This document shows positions 10,049 through 20,173 of a stretch of DNA of 64,000 nt, piece by piece. Each line of letters begins with the position of its first letter. Within the stretch, counting starts at the first letter, position 1. The notes beneath the pieces are model-generated. The model saw only the letters and a program-made list of their open reading frames with translations. It did not search any database and was not told the DNA's origin. A program made the position numbers and the translations under genes. Source of the stretch: Pseudomonas sp. SORT22. Its GTDB lineage: Bacteria; Pseudomonadota; Gammaproteobacteria; Pseudomonadales; Pseudomonadaceae. The DNA is taken from NCBI RefSeq assembly GCF_018417635.1, contig NZ_CP071007.1, positions 124,001 through 188,000 on the forward strand. Direction: 5' to 3'.

Positions 10049-12099
10049 GTGCTCAAGATTTCCTGGTTGAACTGGGCACCGAAGAACTGCCACCCAAGGC
10101 CCTGAGCAGCCTCGGTGACGCCTTCCTCGCCGGTATCGAGAAAGGCCTGCAGGCCGCTGGCCTGAACTACACCGACAAGCAGGTGTTCGCCGCGCCGCGC
10201 CGCCTGGCCGTACTCATCCGCAACCTCGACACCCAGCAGCCGGACCGCAGCGTCAACCTCGACGGCCCGCCGCGTCAGGCCGCCTTCGACGCTGACGGCA
10301 ACCCGACCCAGGCCGCCCTGGGTTTTGCCAAGAAGTGCGGTGTAGAGCTGTCGGATATCGACCAGAGCGGCGCCAAGCTGCGCTTCTCCCAGCACATTCC
10401 GGGCAAGGCCACCGCCAGCCTGCTGCCAACCATCGTCGAAGACTCGCTCAACGACCTGCCGATCCCCAAGCGCATGCGCTGGGGTGCGCGCAAGGAAGAG
10501 TTCGTGCGTCCAACCCAGTGGCTGGTGATGCTGCTCGGTGACGAGGTGGTCGACTGCACCTTGCTGGCGCAGAAAGCCGGTCGCGAATCCCGTGGCCACC
10601 GCTTCCACCACCCGGAAAACGTGCGCATCAGCGCCCCGGCCAATTACCAGGAAGACCTGCGCAAGGCCTACGTGCTGGCCGATTTTGCCGAGCGCCGCGA
10701 GCTGATCAGCAAGCGTACCGCCGAACTCGCCCTGCAGCAGGAAGGCAGCGCCATCGTGCCGCCAGCCCTGCTCGATGAAGTGACCGCCCTGGTTGAATGG
10801 CCTGTGCCGCTGGTGTGCTCGTTCGAAGAGCGCTTCCTGGAAGTGCCGCAAGAAGCGCTGATCACCACCATGCAGGACAACCAGAAGTACTTCTGCCTGC
10901 TGGATGCCGACGGCAAGCTGCTGCCGCGCTTCATCACCGTGGCCAACGTCGAGAGCCGCGATCCGAAGCAGATCGTCGAAGGCAACGAGAAGGTCGTGCG
11001 CCCGCGCCTGACCGACGCCGAGTTCTTCTTCAAGCAAGACAAGAAGCAGCCGCTGGAAAGCTTCAACGAGCGCCTGCAGAACGTGGTGTTCCAGGCCCAG
11101 TTGGGCAGCGTCTTCGACAAGGCCGAGCGGGTTGCCAAACTGGCCGCCTTCATCGCCCAGCGCATCGGCGGCGACGCCCAGCGCGCGGCGCGTGCAGGTT
11201 TGCTGTCGAAGTGCGACCTGGCCACCGAGATGGTCGGTGAATTCCCTGAAATGCAGGGTGTTGCCGGTTACTACTACGCCCTCAACGACGGCGAGCCGCA
11301 AGACGTCGCCCTGGCCCTGAACGAGCAATACATGCCGCGCGGTGCCGGTGCCGAACTGCCGTCGACCCTGACCGGCGCGGCCGTGGCGATTGCCGACAAG
11401 CTCGACACCCTGGTCGGTATCTTCGGTATCGGCATGCTCCCGACCGGTAGCAAAGACCCGTATGCCCTGCGTCGTGCAGCGCTGGGCGTACTGCGCATCC
11501 TGATCGAGAAGCAGCTGGACCTGGACCTGAACGAAGCAGTGAACTTCGCCGTCAGCCAGTTCGGTGCCAAGGTCAAGGCCGCAGGCCTGGCCGAGCAGGT
11601 GCTGGAATTCGTCTTCGATCGTCTGCGTGCCCGTTACGAAGACGAAGGCATTGACGTTGCCACCTACCTGTCGGTGCGTGCCCTCAAGCCAGGCTCGGCC
11701 CTGGACTTCGACCAGCGCGTGCAGGCCGTACAGGCCTTCCGCCAGCTGCCGGAAGCCGCTGCCCTGGCCGCGGTGAACAAGCGCGTGTCGAACCTGCTGA
11801 GCAAGGCCGAAGGCGCTGTCGCCACCACGGTCGAGCCGAAGTACTTCGACAACGCCAACGAGTTCTCCCTGTACTCGGCGATCCAGCAAGCCGACCAGGC
11901 CGTTCAGCCAATGGCTGCGGCGCGCCAGTACAGCGAATCGCTGGCACGCCTGGCCGCTCTGCGTGAACCGGTCGACGCCTTCTTCGAGGCGGTGATGGTC
12001 AATGCCGACGACGCCAATGTCCGCGCCAACCGTTATGCCCTGCTCAGCCGCCTGCGCGGTCTGTTCCTGGGCGTGGCCGACATTTCGCTGCTGGGGTAA
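10045..12099 (+). CDS. glyS: Glycyl-tRNA synthetase beta subunit
   Basis: 684 residues, the normal beta-subunit length. It carries the tRNA-recognition functions of GlyRS: the N-terminal region with [15 protein letters not shown], a central HD-like segment and the C-terminal anticodon-binding DALR-like domain (about 570-684). Translationally coupled to glyQ through a 4-bp overlap, in line with fixed subunit stoichiometry. Confidence 0.97.
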   Translation: MSAQDFLVELGTEELPPKALSSLGDAFLAGIEKGLQAAGLNYTDKQVFAAPRRLAVLIRNLDTQQPDRSVNLDGPPRQAAFDADGNPTQAALGFAKKCGVELSDIDQSGAKLRFSQHIPGKATASLLPTIVEDSLNDLPIPKRMRWGARKEEFVRPTQWLVMLLGDEVVDCTLLAQKAGRESRGHRFHHPENVRISAPANYQEDLRKAYVLADFAERRELISKRTAELALQQEGSAIVPPALLDEVTALVEWPVPLVCSFEERFLEVPQEALITTMQDNQKYFCLLDADGKLLPRFITVANVESRDPKQIVEGNEKVVRPRLTDAEFFFKQDKKQPLESFNERLQNVVFQAQLGSVFDKAERVAKLAAFIAQRIGGDAQRAARAGLLSKCDLATEMVGEFPEMQGVAGYYYALNDGEPQDVALALNEQYMPRGAGAELPSTLTGAAVAIADKLDTLVGIFGIGMLPTGSKDPYALRRAALGVLRILIEKQLDLDLNEAVNFAVSQFGAKVKAAGLAEQVLEFVFDRLRARYEDEGIDVATYLSVRALKPGSALDFDQRVQAVQAFRQLPEAAALAAVNKRVSNLLSKAEGAVATTVEPKYFDNANEFSLYSAIQQADQAVQPMAAARQYSESLARLAALREPVDAFFEAVMVNADDANVRANRYALLSRLRGLFLGVADISLLG

Positions 12100-12102
12100 G
12101 TC

Positions 12103-12636
12103 TTGAAGCTGCTGATTCTCGATCGGGACGGGGTGATCAACCAGGACTCCGACGCCTACATCAAGTCGCTGGACGAGTGGATTCCGATCCCGGGTTCGAT
12201 CGAAGCGATTGCGCAGTTGAGCAAAGCCGGCTGGACGGTGGCGGTTGCCACCAACCAGTCCGGCATTGCCCGTGGCTACTACGACCTGCCGACCCTCGAG
12301 GCCATGCACGCGCAATTGCGCACGCTGGTGGCCGAGCAGGGCGGCGAGGTCGGGCTGATCGTCTATTGCCCGCACGGGCCCGATGAGGGCTGCGCCTGCC
12401 GCAAACCCAAGCCGGGCATGCTCACCACCATTGCCGCGCACTACGGCGTGAATCTGGCCGGCGTGTGGTTTGTCGGTGATAGTAAGGGTGACCTGGAAGC
12501 CGCTTTGGCCGTCGATGCTCAACCAGTTCTGGTAAAAACCGGAAAAGGCGAGAAGACCCTGAGCAAGGGAATTCCAGAAAACACGCTGATTTTCGATGAT
12601 CTGGCAGCCATCGCCAGAGAACTTATCCACAAATAG
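12103..12636 (+). CDS. gmhB: D-glycero-beta-D-manno-heptose-1,7-bisphosphate 7-phosphatase
   Basis: 177 residues, HAD superfamily. It removes the 7-phosphate in ADP-heptose synthesis for the LPS core. Catalytic aspartates are Asp7 and Asp9 in LDRDGVIN; TNQSGIARG is motif II, and the zinc loop specific to GmhB is formed by Cys89, His91, Cys97 and Cys99. The start is TTG at 12103, three bases after the glyS stop. A DnaA box covers the last codons (12623-12631). Confidence 0.95.
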   Translation: MKLLILDRDGVINQDSDAYIKSLDEWIPIPGSIEAIAQLSKAGWTVAVATNQSGIARGYYDLPTLEAMHAQLRTLVAEQGGEVGLIVYCPHGPDEGCACRKPKPGMLTTIAAHYGVNLAGVWFVGDSKGDLEAALAVDAQPVLVKTGKGEKTLSKGIPENTLIFDDLAAIARELIHK

Positions 12637-12667
12637 CGCGTCTGCATAACAGGCGCACTTTTACTAG

Positions 12668-12681
12668 GCGGGCAAGCCCGC
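12668..12681. repeat. Short GCGGGC/GCCCGC palindrome (REP core)
   Basis: GCGGGC-AA-GCCCGC, the core of the longer REP elements at 931 and 7468, stands alone between gmhB and plsC. It may be a degenerate REP. Confidence 0.5.
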
Positions 12682-12697
12682 AACGGTACATGCCGCT

Positions 12698-13468
12698 ATG
12701 TCGATCTTGCAGGCGATCAGAATTTTTCTTTTTTACCTGCTGCTGGGTACCAGCTCCTTGCTGTGGTGCACCCTGAGCTTTTTTATCGCGCCGTTTTTGC
12801 CTTTCAGCGCCCGCTACCGCTTCATCAACGTCTACTGGTGCCGCTTTGCGCTGGTGTTGGTACGGGTGTTTCTCAACATCAAGGTCAAGGTCACCGGGGC
12901 TGAAAACATCCCCAAGCAACCCTGTGTGATCCTCTCTAACCACCAGAGCACCTGGGAAACCTTTTTCCTTTCCGCCTATTTCTCGCCCTTGAGCCAAGTG
13001 CTCAAGCGTGAACTGCTGTACGTGCCGTTCTTCGGCTGGGCCATGGCCATGCTGCGGCCGATCGCCATTGACCGCGATAACCCCAAGGCAGCCTTGAAGC
13101 AAGTCGCCAGCAAGGGCGATAAATTGCTCAAGGAGAACGTCTGGGTGCTGATCTTCCCCGAAGGCACCCGTGTGCCGTTCGGCCAGATTGGCAAGTTCTC
13201 GCGCAGCGGGGCCGCGTTGGCGGTCAACGCTGGCCTACCGGTACTGCCGATCGCCCACAACGCCGGCAAGTTCTGGCCCAAGCAGGGCTGGGGCAAACGT
13301 GCCGGCACCATCGAGGTGGTAATTGGCGCCCCGATGTTTGCCGAAGGCAGCGGCCCACGGGCGATTGCCGAGTTAAACGATCGTGCTGCAGCCTGGAATG
13401 AACAGACCCAGCGCGAGCTCGGCTCACTGCCTGCAGCGGCGCCGAACGCGGCGCAGGGCGTGGCCTGA
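12698..13468 (+). CDS. plsC: 1-acyl-sn-glycerol-3-phosphate acyltransferase
   Basis: 256 residues. It acylates lysophosphatidic acid to phosphatidic acid at the inner membrane. One or two N-terminal membrane segments (about 8-34) precede the catalytic HX4E box NHQSTWE (81-87) and the FPEGTR phosphate-binding motif (153-158). This paralogue next to gmhB is the origin-proximal one often called lptA in P. aeruginosa. The C-terminus ends in an Ala-rich tail. Confidence 0.93.
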   Translation: MSILQAIRIFLFYLLLGTSSLLWCTLSFFIAPFLPFSARYRFINVYWCRFALVLVRVFLNIKVKVTGAENIPKQPCVILSNHQSTWETFFLSAYFSPLSQVLKRELLYVPFFGWAMAMLRPIAIDRDNPKAALKQVASKGDKLLKENVWVLIFPEGTRVPFGQIGKFSRSGAALAVNAGLPVLPIAHNAGKFWPKQGWGKRAGTIEVVIGAPMFAEGSGPRAIAELNDRAAAWNEQTQRELGSLPAAAPNAAQGVA

Positions 13469-13595
13469 CCGATCTGTGGATAACTTGTGTACAGTATTTG
13501 GATTTCTTAACGAAAAATGCGCTAAGTGATTAATTTAGCTACTTATTTCTCTGTATGACTGTTTTCTGAAAATCGTGCATAAGTTTTTTCGCGGC

Positions 13596-13630
13596 ATAAA
13601 AAAACCGGCGCTTACGCCGGTTTTTTTTAT
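13596..13630. terminator. Bidirectional Rho-independent terminator
   Basis: A-run plus CCGGCG (to 13610), loop CTTA, CGCCGG plus eight T (13615-13628). The poly-A/poly-T flanks let it work on both strands; it lies between plsC (+) and the MHS transporter (-) and marks the left edge of the accessory block. Confidence 0.92.
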
Positions 13631-13642
13631 GCCTGTAAATCC

Positions 13643-15265
13643 TCACACCTTGTCGATATCCACATCACGGGTTTCTTTCAGGCAGAACAGCCCCACCACC
13701 AGGCTGATACCGGTGATCAGTACCGGGTACCAGAGCCCGTAGAAGATGTCGCCGGTGTACACCACCAGGGCAAAGGACACGGTGGGCAGGAAGCCGCCGA
13801 ACCAGCCGTTGCCAATGTGGTAGGGCAGCGACATCGAGGTGTAGCGGATACGCGTTGGGAACAGCTCGACCATCACCGCCGCCAGCGGGCCGTAGGTCAT
13901 GGTCGCGATCAGGATCATGGCGACGATCAGCACCACCACCATCGGCTGGTTGACGCTGGCTGGATCGGCCTTGGCCGGGTAGCCGGCTTTTTCGATCGCT
14001 GCACGCAGGGCTGCTTCGTCAAACCCATTGATCTTCTGCTCGCCAATGCTCACCACCACTTCGGCACCAGCAGCCGCTTCAGCCGAGCTGTAGGGCAGGC
14101 CCTGTTTGACCAGGAAGGTTTTGACCTTGTCGCAGGGGCTGTCAAAACGCGCCTTGCCCACCGGATCGAACTGGAAGGTGCAGCCTTGCGGATCGGCCAT
14201 CACCACAATCGGGGCCTGGCGGCTGGCGGCGTCGATCTGCGGGTTGGCGTAATGGCTCAGAGCCTTGAACAGTGGGAAGTACAGTACCGTGGCCAGCAGC
14301 AAGCCGAGCATCAGGATTGGCTTGCGCCCGACCCGGTCCGACAACCAACCGAAGAACACGAAGAACGGCGCGCCGATCACCACGCTGATAATCAGCAAAG
14401 TGTTGGCCTGGGCCGGGTCCATCTTGAGCATCTGGGTAAGAAAGAACAGCACATAGAACTGCGCGGTGTAGAAGGTCACCGCTTGCCCGGCGTTGATGCT
14501 GAACAGGGCAGTGAGTACCACTTTGAGGTTGGGCCAGGAGCCGAACGATTCACGGATCGGCGCTTTACTGGCCTTGCCCTGGGCCTTCATCTTCACGAAG
14601 GCTGGCGACTCGTGCATGCTCATGCGGATCCAGGTGGAAATCCCCAACAGCACGATCGACAGCAGGAACGGCAGGCGCCAGCCCCAGACTTCGAACTGGT
14701 CGCCACTGATGTAACGGCTGCCGAGCACCACCAACAACGACAGCAGCAGGCCGAGGGTCGCGGTGGACTGGATAAAACCGGTGTGGAAGCCGCGTTTGCC
14801 AGGTGGTGCGTGTTCGGCAACGTAAGTCGCCGCGCCGCCGTACTCACCACCCAGCGCCAGGCCCTGCAGCATGCGCAACACCACCAGAATGATCGGTGCA
14901 GCAATGCCGATGCTGGCGTAGGTCGGCAACAGGCCGACGGCAAAGGTCGACAAGCCCATCAGCACGATGGTCACCAGGAAGGTGTACTTGCGCCCGATCA
15001 TGTCGCCCAGGCGGCCGAACACCAGCGCGCCGAAGGGCCGCACGAGAAAGCCGGCGGCAAAGGCCATCAAGGCAAAGATAAAGGCAGTGGTGTCGTTCAC
15101 CCCGGCAAAGAACTGCTTGCTGATGACCGCGGCCAATGCCCCATAAAGAAAAAAGTCATACCACTCGAAAACTGTCCCGAGGGATGACGCGAAAATGATC
15201 TTGCGTTCTTCCCGGCGGCTGGTGCTCGCCGTTGCAGCGCCCTGCTCTTGAATGTAATCCGACAT
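13643..15265 (-). CDS. MFS transporter, metabolite:H+ symporter (MHS/KgtP-ShiA-like) family
   Basis: 540 residues, about 100 longer than usual MHS proteins. The family signature is in FEWYDFFLYGALA (about 33-45), RPFGALVFGRLGDMIGRK (loop 2-3) and LSDRVGRK (loop 8-9); about 12 membrane helices. An extra hydrophilic segment of roughly 100 residues (about 340-440) with two cysteines interrupts the second half. These symporters import organic acids, osmolytes or betaine-like solutes; the substrate cannot be told. It is 100 bp downstream of the GMC oxidoreductase on the same strand, suggesting uptake plus oxidation of one substrate. Confidence 0.88.
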   Translation of the reverse strand: MSDYIQEQGAATASTSRREERKIIFASSLGTVFEWYDFFLYGALAAVISKQFFAGVNDTTAFIFALMAFAAGFLVRPFGALVFGRLGDMIGRKYTFLVTIVLMGLSTFAVGLLPTYASIGIAAPIILVVLRMLQGLALGGEYGGAATYVAEHAPPGKRGFHTGFIQSTATLGLLLSLLVVLGSRYISGDQFEVWGWRLPFLLSIVLLGISTWIRMSMHESPAFVKMKAQGKASKAPIRESFGSWPNLKVVLTALFSINAGQAVTFYTAQFYVLFFLTQMLKMDPAQANTLLIISVVIGAPFFVFFGWLSDRVGRKPILMLGLLLATVLYFPLFKALSHYANPQIDAASRQAPIVVMADPQGCTFQFDPVGKARFDSPCDKVKTFLVKQGLPYSSAEAAAGAEVVVSIGEQKINGFDEAALRAAIEKAGYPAKADPASVNQPMVVVLIVAMILIATMTYGPLAAVMVELFPTRIRYTSMSLPYHIGNGWFGGFLPTVSFALVVYTGDIFYGLWYPVLITGISLVVGLFCLKETRDVDIDKV

Positions 15266-15365
15266 CGTTGCTGTCCTCGGCCTGCAGGCCCCAGTGATTA
15301 TTCTTGTTGTTCCACTGTCGACGCCGGCAGACTGCGTCCGGTGTCGTTGTTGCTACGCACCCTGG

Positions 15366-17015
15366 TCAGGGCGTCGGTACTGCGTTTTTTTTATCGATGC
15401 GGCTTGTGGATAAGCTTTCCCGGCGAATCAATTGCGCCGCCTTTTCGGCAATCATCAGGGTAGGGGAGCAGGTATTGCCGGAGACGATTTGCGGCATGAT
15501 CGAGGCGTCGGCAACCCGCAACCCCGGCACGCCGTGCACGCGCAACTGGTCGTCGACCACATCCAGCGGCCCGTTGCCCATACGGCAGGTGCCTACCGGG
15601 TGGAAAATGGTAGTGCCGATCTGCCCGGCGGCTTCATGCAACTGCTGTTCGCTTTGCAGGTCGGGGCCTGGCAGATACTCACGCGGGCTGAACGCCGCCA
15701 GGGCAGGGGCCTGGACGATCTTGCGGGTCAGGCGAATGGCTTGGGCGGCGACGCGCAGGTCTTCAGGGTCGCTCAGGTAGTTGGGGTCGATCAGTGGCGC
15801 GTCGTCCGGGTTGGCCGAGCGGATATCGATACGCCCGCGGCTGGCCGGGCGCAGGTTGCACACCGAGGCGGTAAACGCCGGGAAGCGGTGCAGCGGCTCG
15901 CCAAAGCGCTCCAGCGACAAGGGCTGCACGTGGTACTGCAGGTTGGCCGAAGCCTGCTCCGGACCGGAGCGCACGAACGCCCCCAACTGGCTCGGCGCCA
16001 TCGCCAGCGGGCCGCTGCGATCGTAAAGGTAACGCAGGCCCATGCCGAGCTTGCCCCAGGGACTGTTGGCAACCTGGTTGAGGGTGCGCGCCTGGGTAAC
16101 CTGGTAGATCAGGCGCAGTTGCAGATGGTCCTGCAGGTTGCCGCCAACCCCGGGCAATTCGTGGCTAACAGTTATCCCCAGGCTCTCGAGCAAGCCACGC
16201 GGGCCGATGCCCGAGCGCTGGAGAATACCGGGTGAACCCACGGAGCCGGCACACAGGATAATCTCCCGGCGTGCGCTGAAGTTCTGCCAATTGCCTTGCC
16301 AGCGAGCACGTACCTGCGAAGCGCGGCCTTCTACCAGCACCACCTGGTCAACCAGCACATCGGTCAGTACCGTCAGATTGGGGCGCTTACGGATCGGGCG
16401 CAAAAACGCCTTGGCCGAGTTCCAGCGAATGCCGGAACGCTGGTTGACCTGAAAGTATCCACAGCCCTGGTTATCCCCAGTGTTGAAGTCAGCAACGTTA
16501 GGGATGCCACTCTGCGCCGCGGCTTCGCGGAAGGCATCGAGGATCGGCCAGGAGTAGCGCTGCTGCTCGACCCGCCACTCGCCTTCGTTGCCATGGGCTT
16601 CGCTGGCGCCACCGAAGTGGTTTTCGCTGGCCTTGAACAGTGGCAGCACATCCTTCCACGCCCAACCGGCATTGCCCTGCTCGGCCCAGCGATCGTAATC
16701 GCCCGCCTGGCCACGCATGTAGATCATGCCGTTGATCGAAGAACAGCCACCGAGCACCTTGCCCCGTGGATAACCCAGGGCACGGCCATTGAGGCCGGGT
16801 TGCGCTTCGGTCTTGAAGCACCAGTCGGTGCGTGGGTTGCCGATGCAGTAGAGGTAACCCACCGGAATGTGAATCCAGGGGTAGTTGTCGCGCCCACCCG
16901 CTTCGAGCAACAGCACCCGGCAGCCTGGGTCGGCGGATAAGCGATTGGCTAGCAGGCACCCGGCAGGACCGGCACCAACCACCACATAGTCGTAGACAGG
17001 ATCGGCTGATGGCAT
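15366..17015 (-). CDS. GMC-family FAD-dependent oxidoreductase (choline dehydrogenase-like)
   Basis: 549 residues. The GMC fold is shown by VVVGAGPAGCLLANRLS at the N-terminus (ADP-binding), the GMC signature around PRGKVLGGCSSINGMIYMRG, the second signature GSVGSPGILQRSGIG, and the conserved C-terminal HPVGTCRMG with catalytic His, ending near VSGNTCSPTLMIAEKAA. It oxidises an alcohol, with choline or long-chain/aromatic alcohols possible; choline identity is not demonstrated and no betaine aldehyde dehydrogenase is nearby. ATG 17015 has GAGG 6 nt upstream; the longer frame would use TTG. Confidence 0.88.
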   Translation of the reverse strand: MPSADPVYDYVVVGAGPAGCLLANRLSADPGCRVLLLEAGGRDNYPWIHIPVGYLYCIGNPRTDWCFKTEAQPGLNGRALGYPRGKVLGGCSSINGMIYMRGQAGDYDRWAEQGNAGWAWKDVLPLFKASENHFGGASEAHGNEGEWRVEQQRYSWPILDAFREAAAQSGIPNVADFNTGDNQGCGYFQVNQRSGIRWNSAKAFLRPIRKRPNLTVLTDVLVDQVVLVEGRASQVRARWQGNWQNFSARREIILCAGSVGSPGILQRSGIGPRGLLESLGITVSHELPGVGGNLQDHLQLRLIYQVTQARTLNQVANSPWGKLGMGLRYLYDRSGPLAMAPSQLGAFVRSGPEQASANLQYHVQPLSLERFGEPLHRFPAFTASVCNLRPASRGRIDIRSANPDDAPLIDPNYLSDPEDLRVAAQAIRLTRKIVQAPALAAFSPREYLPGPDLQSEQQLHEAAGQIGTTIFHPVGTCRMGNGPLDVVDDQLRVHGVPGLRVADASIMPQIVSGNTCSPTLMIAEKAAQLIRRESLSTSRIDKKNAVPTP

Positions 17016-17152
17016 GGGCAACCTCGCGCCTGATTATTATTCTTGTCCCAGCCCATGTTATTGATTAATTTCGGGATGAAAACGTTAGATTTCACTCAAG
17101 TGCTGTGCGTTTTAACACAACGTCCGTGAACACCTGATTCACAAGGAAAAGC

Positions 17153-18040
17153 ATGTTCGACTGGAATGATCTGCGGTTTTTTCTCGAGTTGCAGCGCAGC
17201 GGCCGGCTGCTGACTGCGGCCAAACGTCTGAACACCACCCACAGCACCGTGGCCCGGCATATCGACAATATCGAACAGAGCCTGGGTACCGCCTTGTTCG
17301 TCCAGCACGCCCAGGGCTACGAACTGACGCCCTCCGGCCAGGCCCTGCTCAAGCACGCCGAAGCCATGGAAAACGTCGCCCTGCTGGCCCAGGAAGAAAT
17401 CACCCAGGCCATCACCCCGCTGGGCAAGATTCGCCTGGGAGTCACCGAAGGCATCGGCATCATGTTCTTCACCCCGCGCATGGGCAGCCTGTTCGAACGC
17501 TACCCAGGCCTTGAGGTGGAGCTGGTGGCGGTACCGCGGTTTGTCAGCATCCTCAACCGCGAAGCGGAGATCAGCATTCACCTGGAGCGGCCCAACGCCG
17601 ACCTGTTGATAACCCGCAAACTTACCGATTACCGCTTGGCGCTGTACGCCAGCCCCGAGTACCTGGCCCAGGCACCAGCGCTCAATCACCGCGAAGACCT
17701 GGCCAAGCACAGCTGGATCGGCTACGTCGACGACCTGCTGTTCAGCCAGGAGCTGCTGTTTTTGAACAGCTTCTGCCGGGCACCCAACGTGGTGTTTCGC
17801 AGCACCAGCGTGATCGCCCAGCAACAAGCGGCCCGCGCCGGCCTGGGCATTGCCGTGTTGCCCAACTACATGGCCCGCCACGATCCGGCGCTGGTGCGGG
17901 TGCTGCCCAGCGAGACCATCCAGCGTAGCTACTGGATCTGTACCCGCCGTGAGCTGCACAAGTCGGTGCGCCTGCGCGTGGTCTGGGATTTTCTCCTGGC
18001 CCTGTGCGCGCAGGAGCAGGACGCCTTGCTGGCGGAGTAG
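17153..18040 (+). CDS. LysR-family transcriptional regulator
   Basis: 295 residues. N-terminal winged HTH (about 5-64: LRFFLELQRSGRLLTAAKRLN...TVARHIDNIEQSLGTALF) and a periplasmic-binding-like effector domain (about 90-290). Divergent from the GMC oxidoreductase over 137 bp, so the likely target is the GMC-MHS pair. The intergenic region has an interrupted palindrome TGTG-N8-CACA at 17104-17119 that could be an operator; unproven. The effector is unknown. Confidence 0.93.
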   Translation: MFDWNDLRFFLELQRSGRLLTAAKRLNTTHSTVARHIDNIEQSLGTALFVQHAQGYELTPSGQALLKHAEAMENVALLAQEEITQAITPLGKIRLGVTEGIGIMFFTPRMGSLFERYPGLEVELVAVPRFVSILNREAEISIHLERPNADLLITRKLTDYRLALYASPEYLAQAPALNHREDLAKHSWIGYVDDLLFSQELLFLNSFCRAPNVVFRSTSVIAQQQAARAGLGIAVLPNYMARHDPALVRVLPSETIQRSYWICTRRELHKSVRLRVVWDFLLALCAQEQDALLAE

Positions 18041-18044
18041 GGCC

Positions 18045-18863
18045 TCAGCCGCCCAGGGTTTTCGCCGCCAACAGCACTGCCGCAAAGATACCCACGGTCG
18101 CAAACATCTGCTGCAGTCGTGGCCCGGCCAGTTTGCTGGCGACCTGACGCGCCAGCAGCAGCCCGAGCACCGCACCGCCGGCAAACGGCGCGCCCACAGA
18201 CCAATGCATGACGCCGCCAACCGTGGCGCTGACCACGCTGCCGGTCGACACCAGGGCGATCACCGCCAGCGAAGTGGCAACGATGCTCTTCATGTCCAGG
18301 TTGGTGTAACGGCTCAGCGCCGGAATGATCACAAAGCCGCCGCCAACCCCGAGCAACCCCGACAGCAATCCGGACATCGCGCCGGTAAACGCCAGGGCGC
18401 GTGCGCAGGGCAGGGTCCAGCGCAGCCGCCCCTGCAAGGGGTTGAGCACACAGGGCATGACCATGCGTTGGCCCAGTGGTGGCTGGCCACGGAGTTCGCG
18501 GTGCGCCTTGAGCAGCATGCGTGCACAGGCATAGACCAGCACCACGGCGAAAGTCAGAGCCAACGGCCCGTTCGGCAAGCGATGGGCAAGCATCAAGCCG
18601 AAGGGCGCAATCGCAATGCCGATCACCGCCACAAACAACGCCGCACGATAACGCACCAGACCTTGGCGCAGGCCCAACAGGGCACCCACCGCCGCCGCCA
18701 TGCCGACGGCGAGCAAGCCGACTGGCGCCGCCTCGACCATCGACAAGCCCAGACCGAATACCAGCAAGGGTACGGCCAGAATGCCGCCACCGGCGCCAGT
18801 CAGCGCCAGCACCGCACCAATGATCGCGCCCAGCCCAGCCGCAAGAAATTGATGCTCGATCAC
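18045..18863 (-). CDS. Sulfite exporter TauE/SafE family protein
   Basis: 272 residues, about eight membrane helices in two repeats; the duplicated TauE motif is visible in GAVLALTGAGGGILAVPLL and SGLLSGLLGVGGGFVIIPAL. The family exports sulfite or sulfoacetate, or imports thiosulfate. Start chosen at GTG 18863, which overlaps the stop of the upstream SQR-like gene in a GTGA arrangement (4 bp); a longer frame to 18902 would overlap far more. Position after SQR and persulfide dioxygenase genes fits disposal of the sulfite they make. Confidence 0.9.
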   Translation of the reverse strand: MIEHQFLAAGLGAIIGAVLALTGAGGGILAVPLLVFGLGLSMVEAAPVGLLAVGMAAAVGALLGLRQGLVRYRAALFVAVIGIAIAPFGLMLAHRLPNGPLALTFAVVLVYACARMLLKAHRELRGQPPLGQRMVMPCVLNPLQGRLRWTLPCARALAFTGAMSGLLSGLLGVGGGFVIIPALSRYTNLDMKSIVATSLAVIALVSTGSVVSATVGGVMHWSVGAPFAGGAVLGLLLARQVASKLAGPRLQQMFATVGIFAAVLLAAKTLGG

Positions 18864-20137
18864 CGCAGGCCCTCGGCGGCAACCCGCGGCTTGGCCAGCC
18901 ACTCACGGCCCTTGAGCATGCACCGCCAGTACAGCGGTGGCAGGATCTGCGCCTTCAGAAGCCAAGCCAGGCGCGTTGGCCGGCGACCATCGAGCAGCCA
19001 ACGCGGGAAGCTCGGCGCCAGCTTGCCGCCATAGGTAAATTCGGCCAGCACGATCTTGCCGCGTTCGACAGTCAACGGGCAGGAGCCATAACCATCGTAG
19101 TGGGCGAGGTTGGGCAGGCGCCCCAGCGCCACCAGCACATTGTTGGCCACCACCGGCGCTTGCTTGCGCGCAGCCGCTGCAGTCTTGGCATTGCTGGTGT
19201 TGATGCCATCGCCCAAGGCGTGGATGTTGCCATAGCGTTTATGACGCAGGGTAGCCGGGTCGACATCGATCCAGCCGGCCTGGTCAGCCAGTGGGCTGTT
19301 GCGAATAAAATCAGGGGCAACCTGCGGCGGCACCACATGCAGCATGTCGAAAGGCTGCACCCGGGTTTCGCTGCTGCCATCGGGCAAGGAGCGCACAAAG
19401 GTAGCGCGCTTGCCCGGGCCATCGACCGCCACCAGGCGATGCGCGTACTGCAGGTCTACCGCGTACTTGTCGATGTACTCCATCAAGGCCGGCACATAGT
19501 CAGGCACCCCGAACAGCACGCCACCGGCATTGAAAAACTGCGCCTGGATGTTGCCCAGCCGACCGTTGCGCAGCCAGTGGTCACACGACAGGTACAGGGC
19601 CTTTTGCGGTGCGCCGGCACATTTGATCGGCATCGGCGGCTGGGTGAACAACGCCCGGCCTTCACGCAGGTTCTGCACCAGTTGCCAGGTGTAGGGCGCC
19701 AGGTCATAGCGGTAGTTGGAAGTCACGCCGTTACGCCCAAGGGTTTCGCTCAAGCCCTCGATGGCATCCCAGTCGAGCTTCAGCCCAGGGCAGACCACCA
19801 GCTGTTCGTAACTGAGCAGTCGCCCGTCATTCAGCGTCACCGTTTGCGCCTGTGGATCAAAGCTCTCGACCCGCGCCTTGATCCACTGCACGCCGCCGGG
19901 AATGGTCGAGGCCATGGTGCGCGCCGTCGAAGGCGCCTGGAAGATACCGGCGCCGACCATGGTCCAGCCCGGTTGGTAATAGTGCACATCGGCCGGGTCG
20001 ATGATCGCGACATCCAGCGAAGGGTCGCGGCAGATCAAGCTGGAGGCGGCAGCGACACCGGCAGCACCGGCACCGACGATCAGCACTTTATGGTGGTCGC
20101 CTTTCGGCACCTCGGCAGGGGAGGGTTGAGCAAGCAT
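18860..20137 (-). CDS. sqr: Sulfide:quinone oxidoreductase-like FAD flavoprotein
   Basis: 425 residues. FAD-binding VGAGAAGVAAAS (GxGxxG at 22-27), YYQPGWTMVGAG, and the second dinucleotide motif IHALGDGINTSNAKTAAAARKQAPV match type II sulfide:quinone oxidoreductases, which oxidise sulfide to sulfane sulfur (GSSH or polysulfide) and reduce quinone at the inner membrane face. Candidate redox cysteines are in VVCPGLKLDW and PIKCAGAPQK. Second gene of a pdo-sqr-tauE operon. A general NAD(P)H dehydrogenase function is less likely given the neighbours. Confidence 0.88.
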   Translation of the reverse strand: MLAQPSPAEVPKGDHHKVLIVGAGAAGVAAASSLICRDPSLDVAIIDPADVHYYQPGWTMVGAGIFQAPSTARTMASTIPGGVQWIKARVESFDPQAQTVTLNDGRLLSYEQLVVCPGLKLDWDAIEGLSETLGRNGVTSNYRYDLAPYTWQLVQNLREGRALFTQPPMPIKCAGAPQKALYLSCDHWLRNGRLGNIQAQFFNAGGVLFGVPDYVPALMEYIDKYAVDLQYAHRLVAVDGPGKRATFVRSLPDGSSETRVQPFDMLHVVPPQVAPDFIRNSPLADQAGWIDVDPATLRHKRYGNIHALGDGINTSNAKTAAAARKQAPVVANNVLVALGRLPNLAHYDGYGSCPLTVERGKIVLAEFTYGGKLAPSFPRWLLDGRRPTRLAWLLKAQILPPLYWRCMLKGREWLAKPRVAAEGLR

Positions 20138-20173
20138 GGCAGGGTCCTTCTAATAAAAATTCTGGGGTGAAAC

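Noticed and set aside
9958..12630. Very long open frame (890 codons) on the minus strand opposite glyS
   Set aside because: A shadow frame caused by GC-rich codon bias of glyS; no family resemblance and glyQ-glyS-gmhB are unmistakable.
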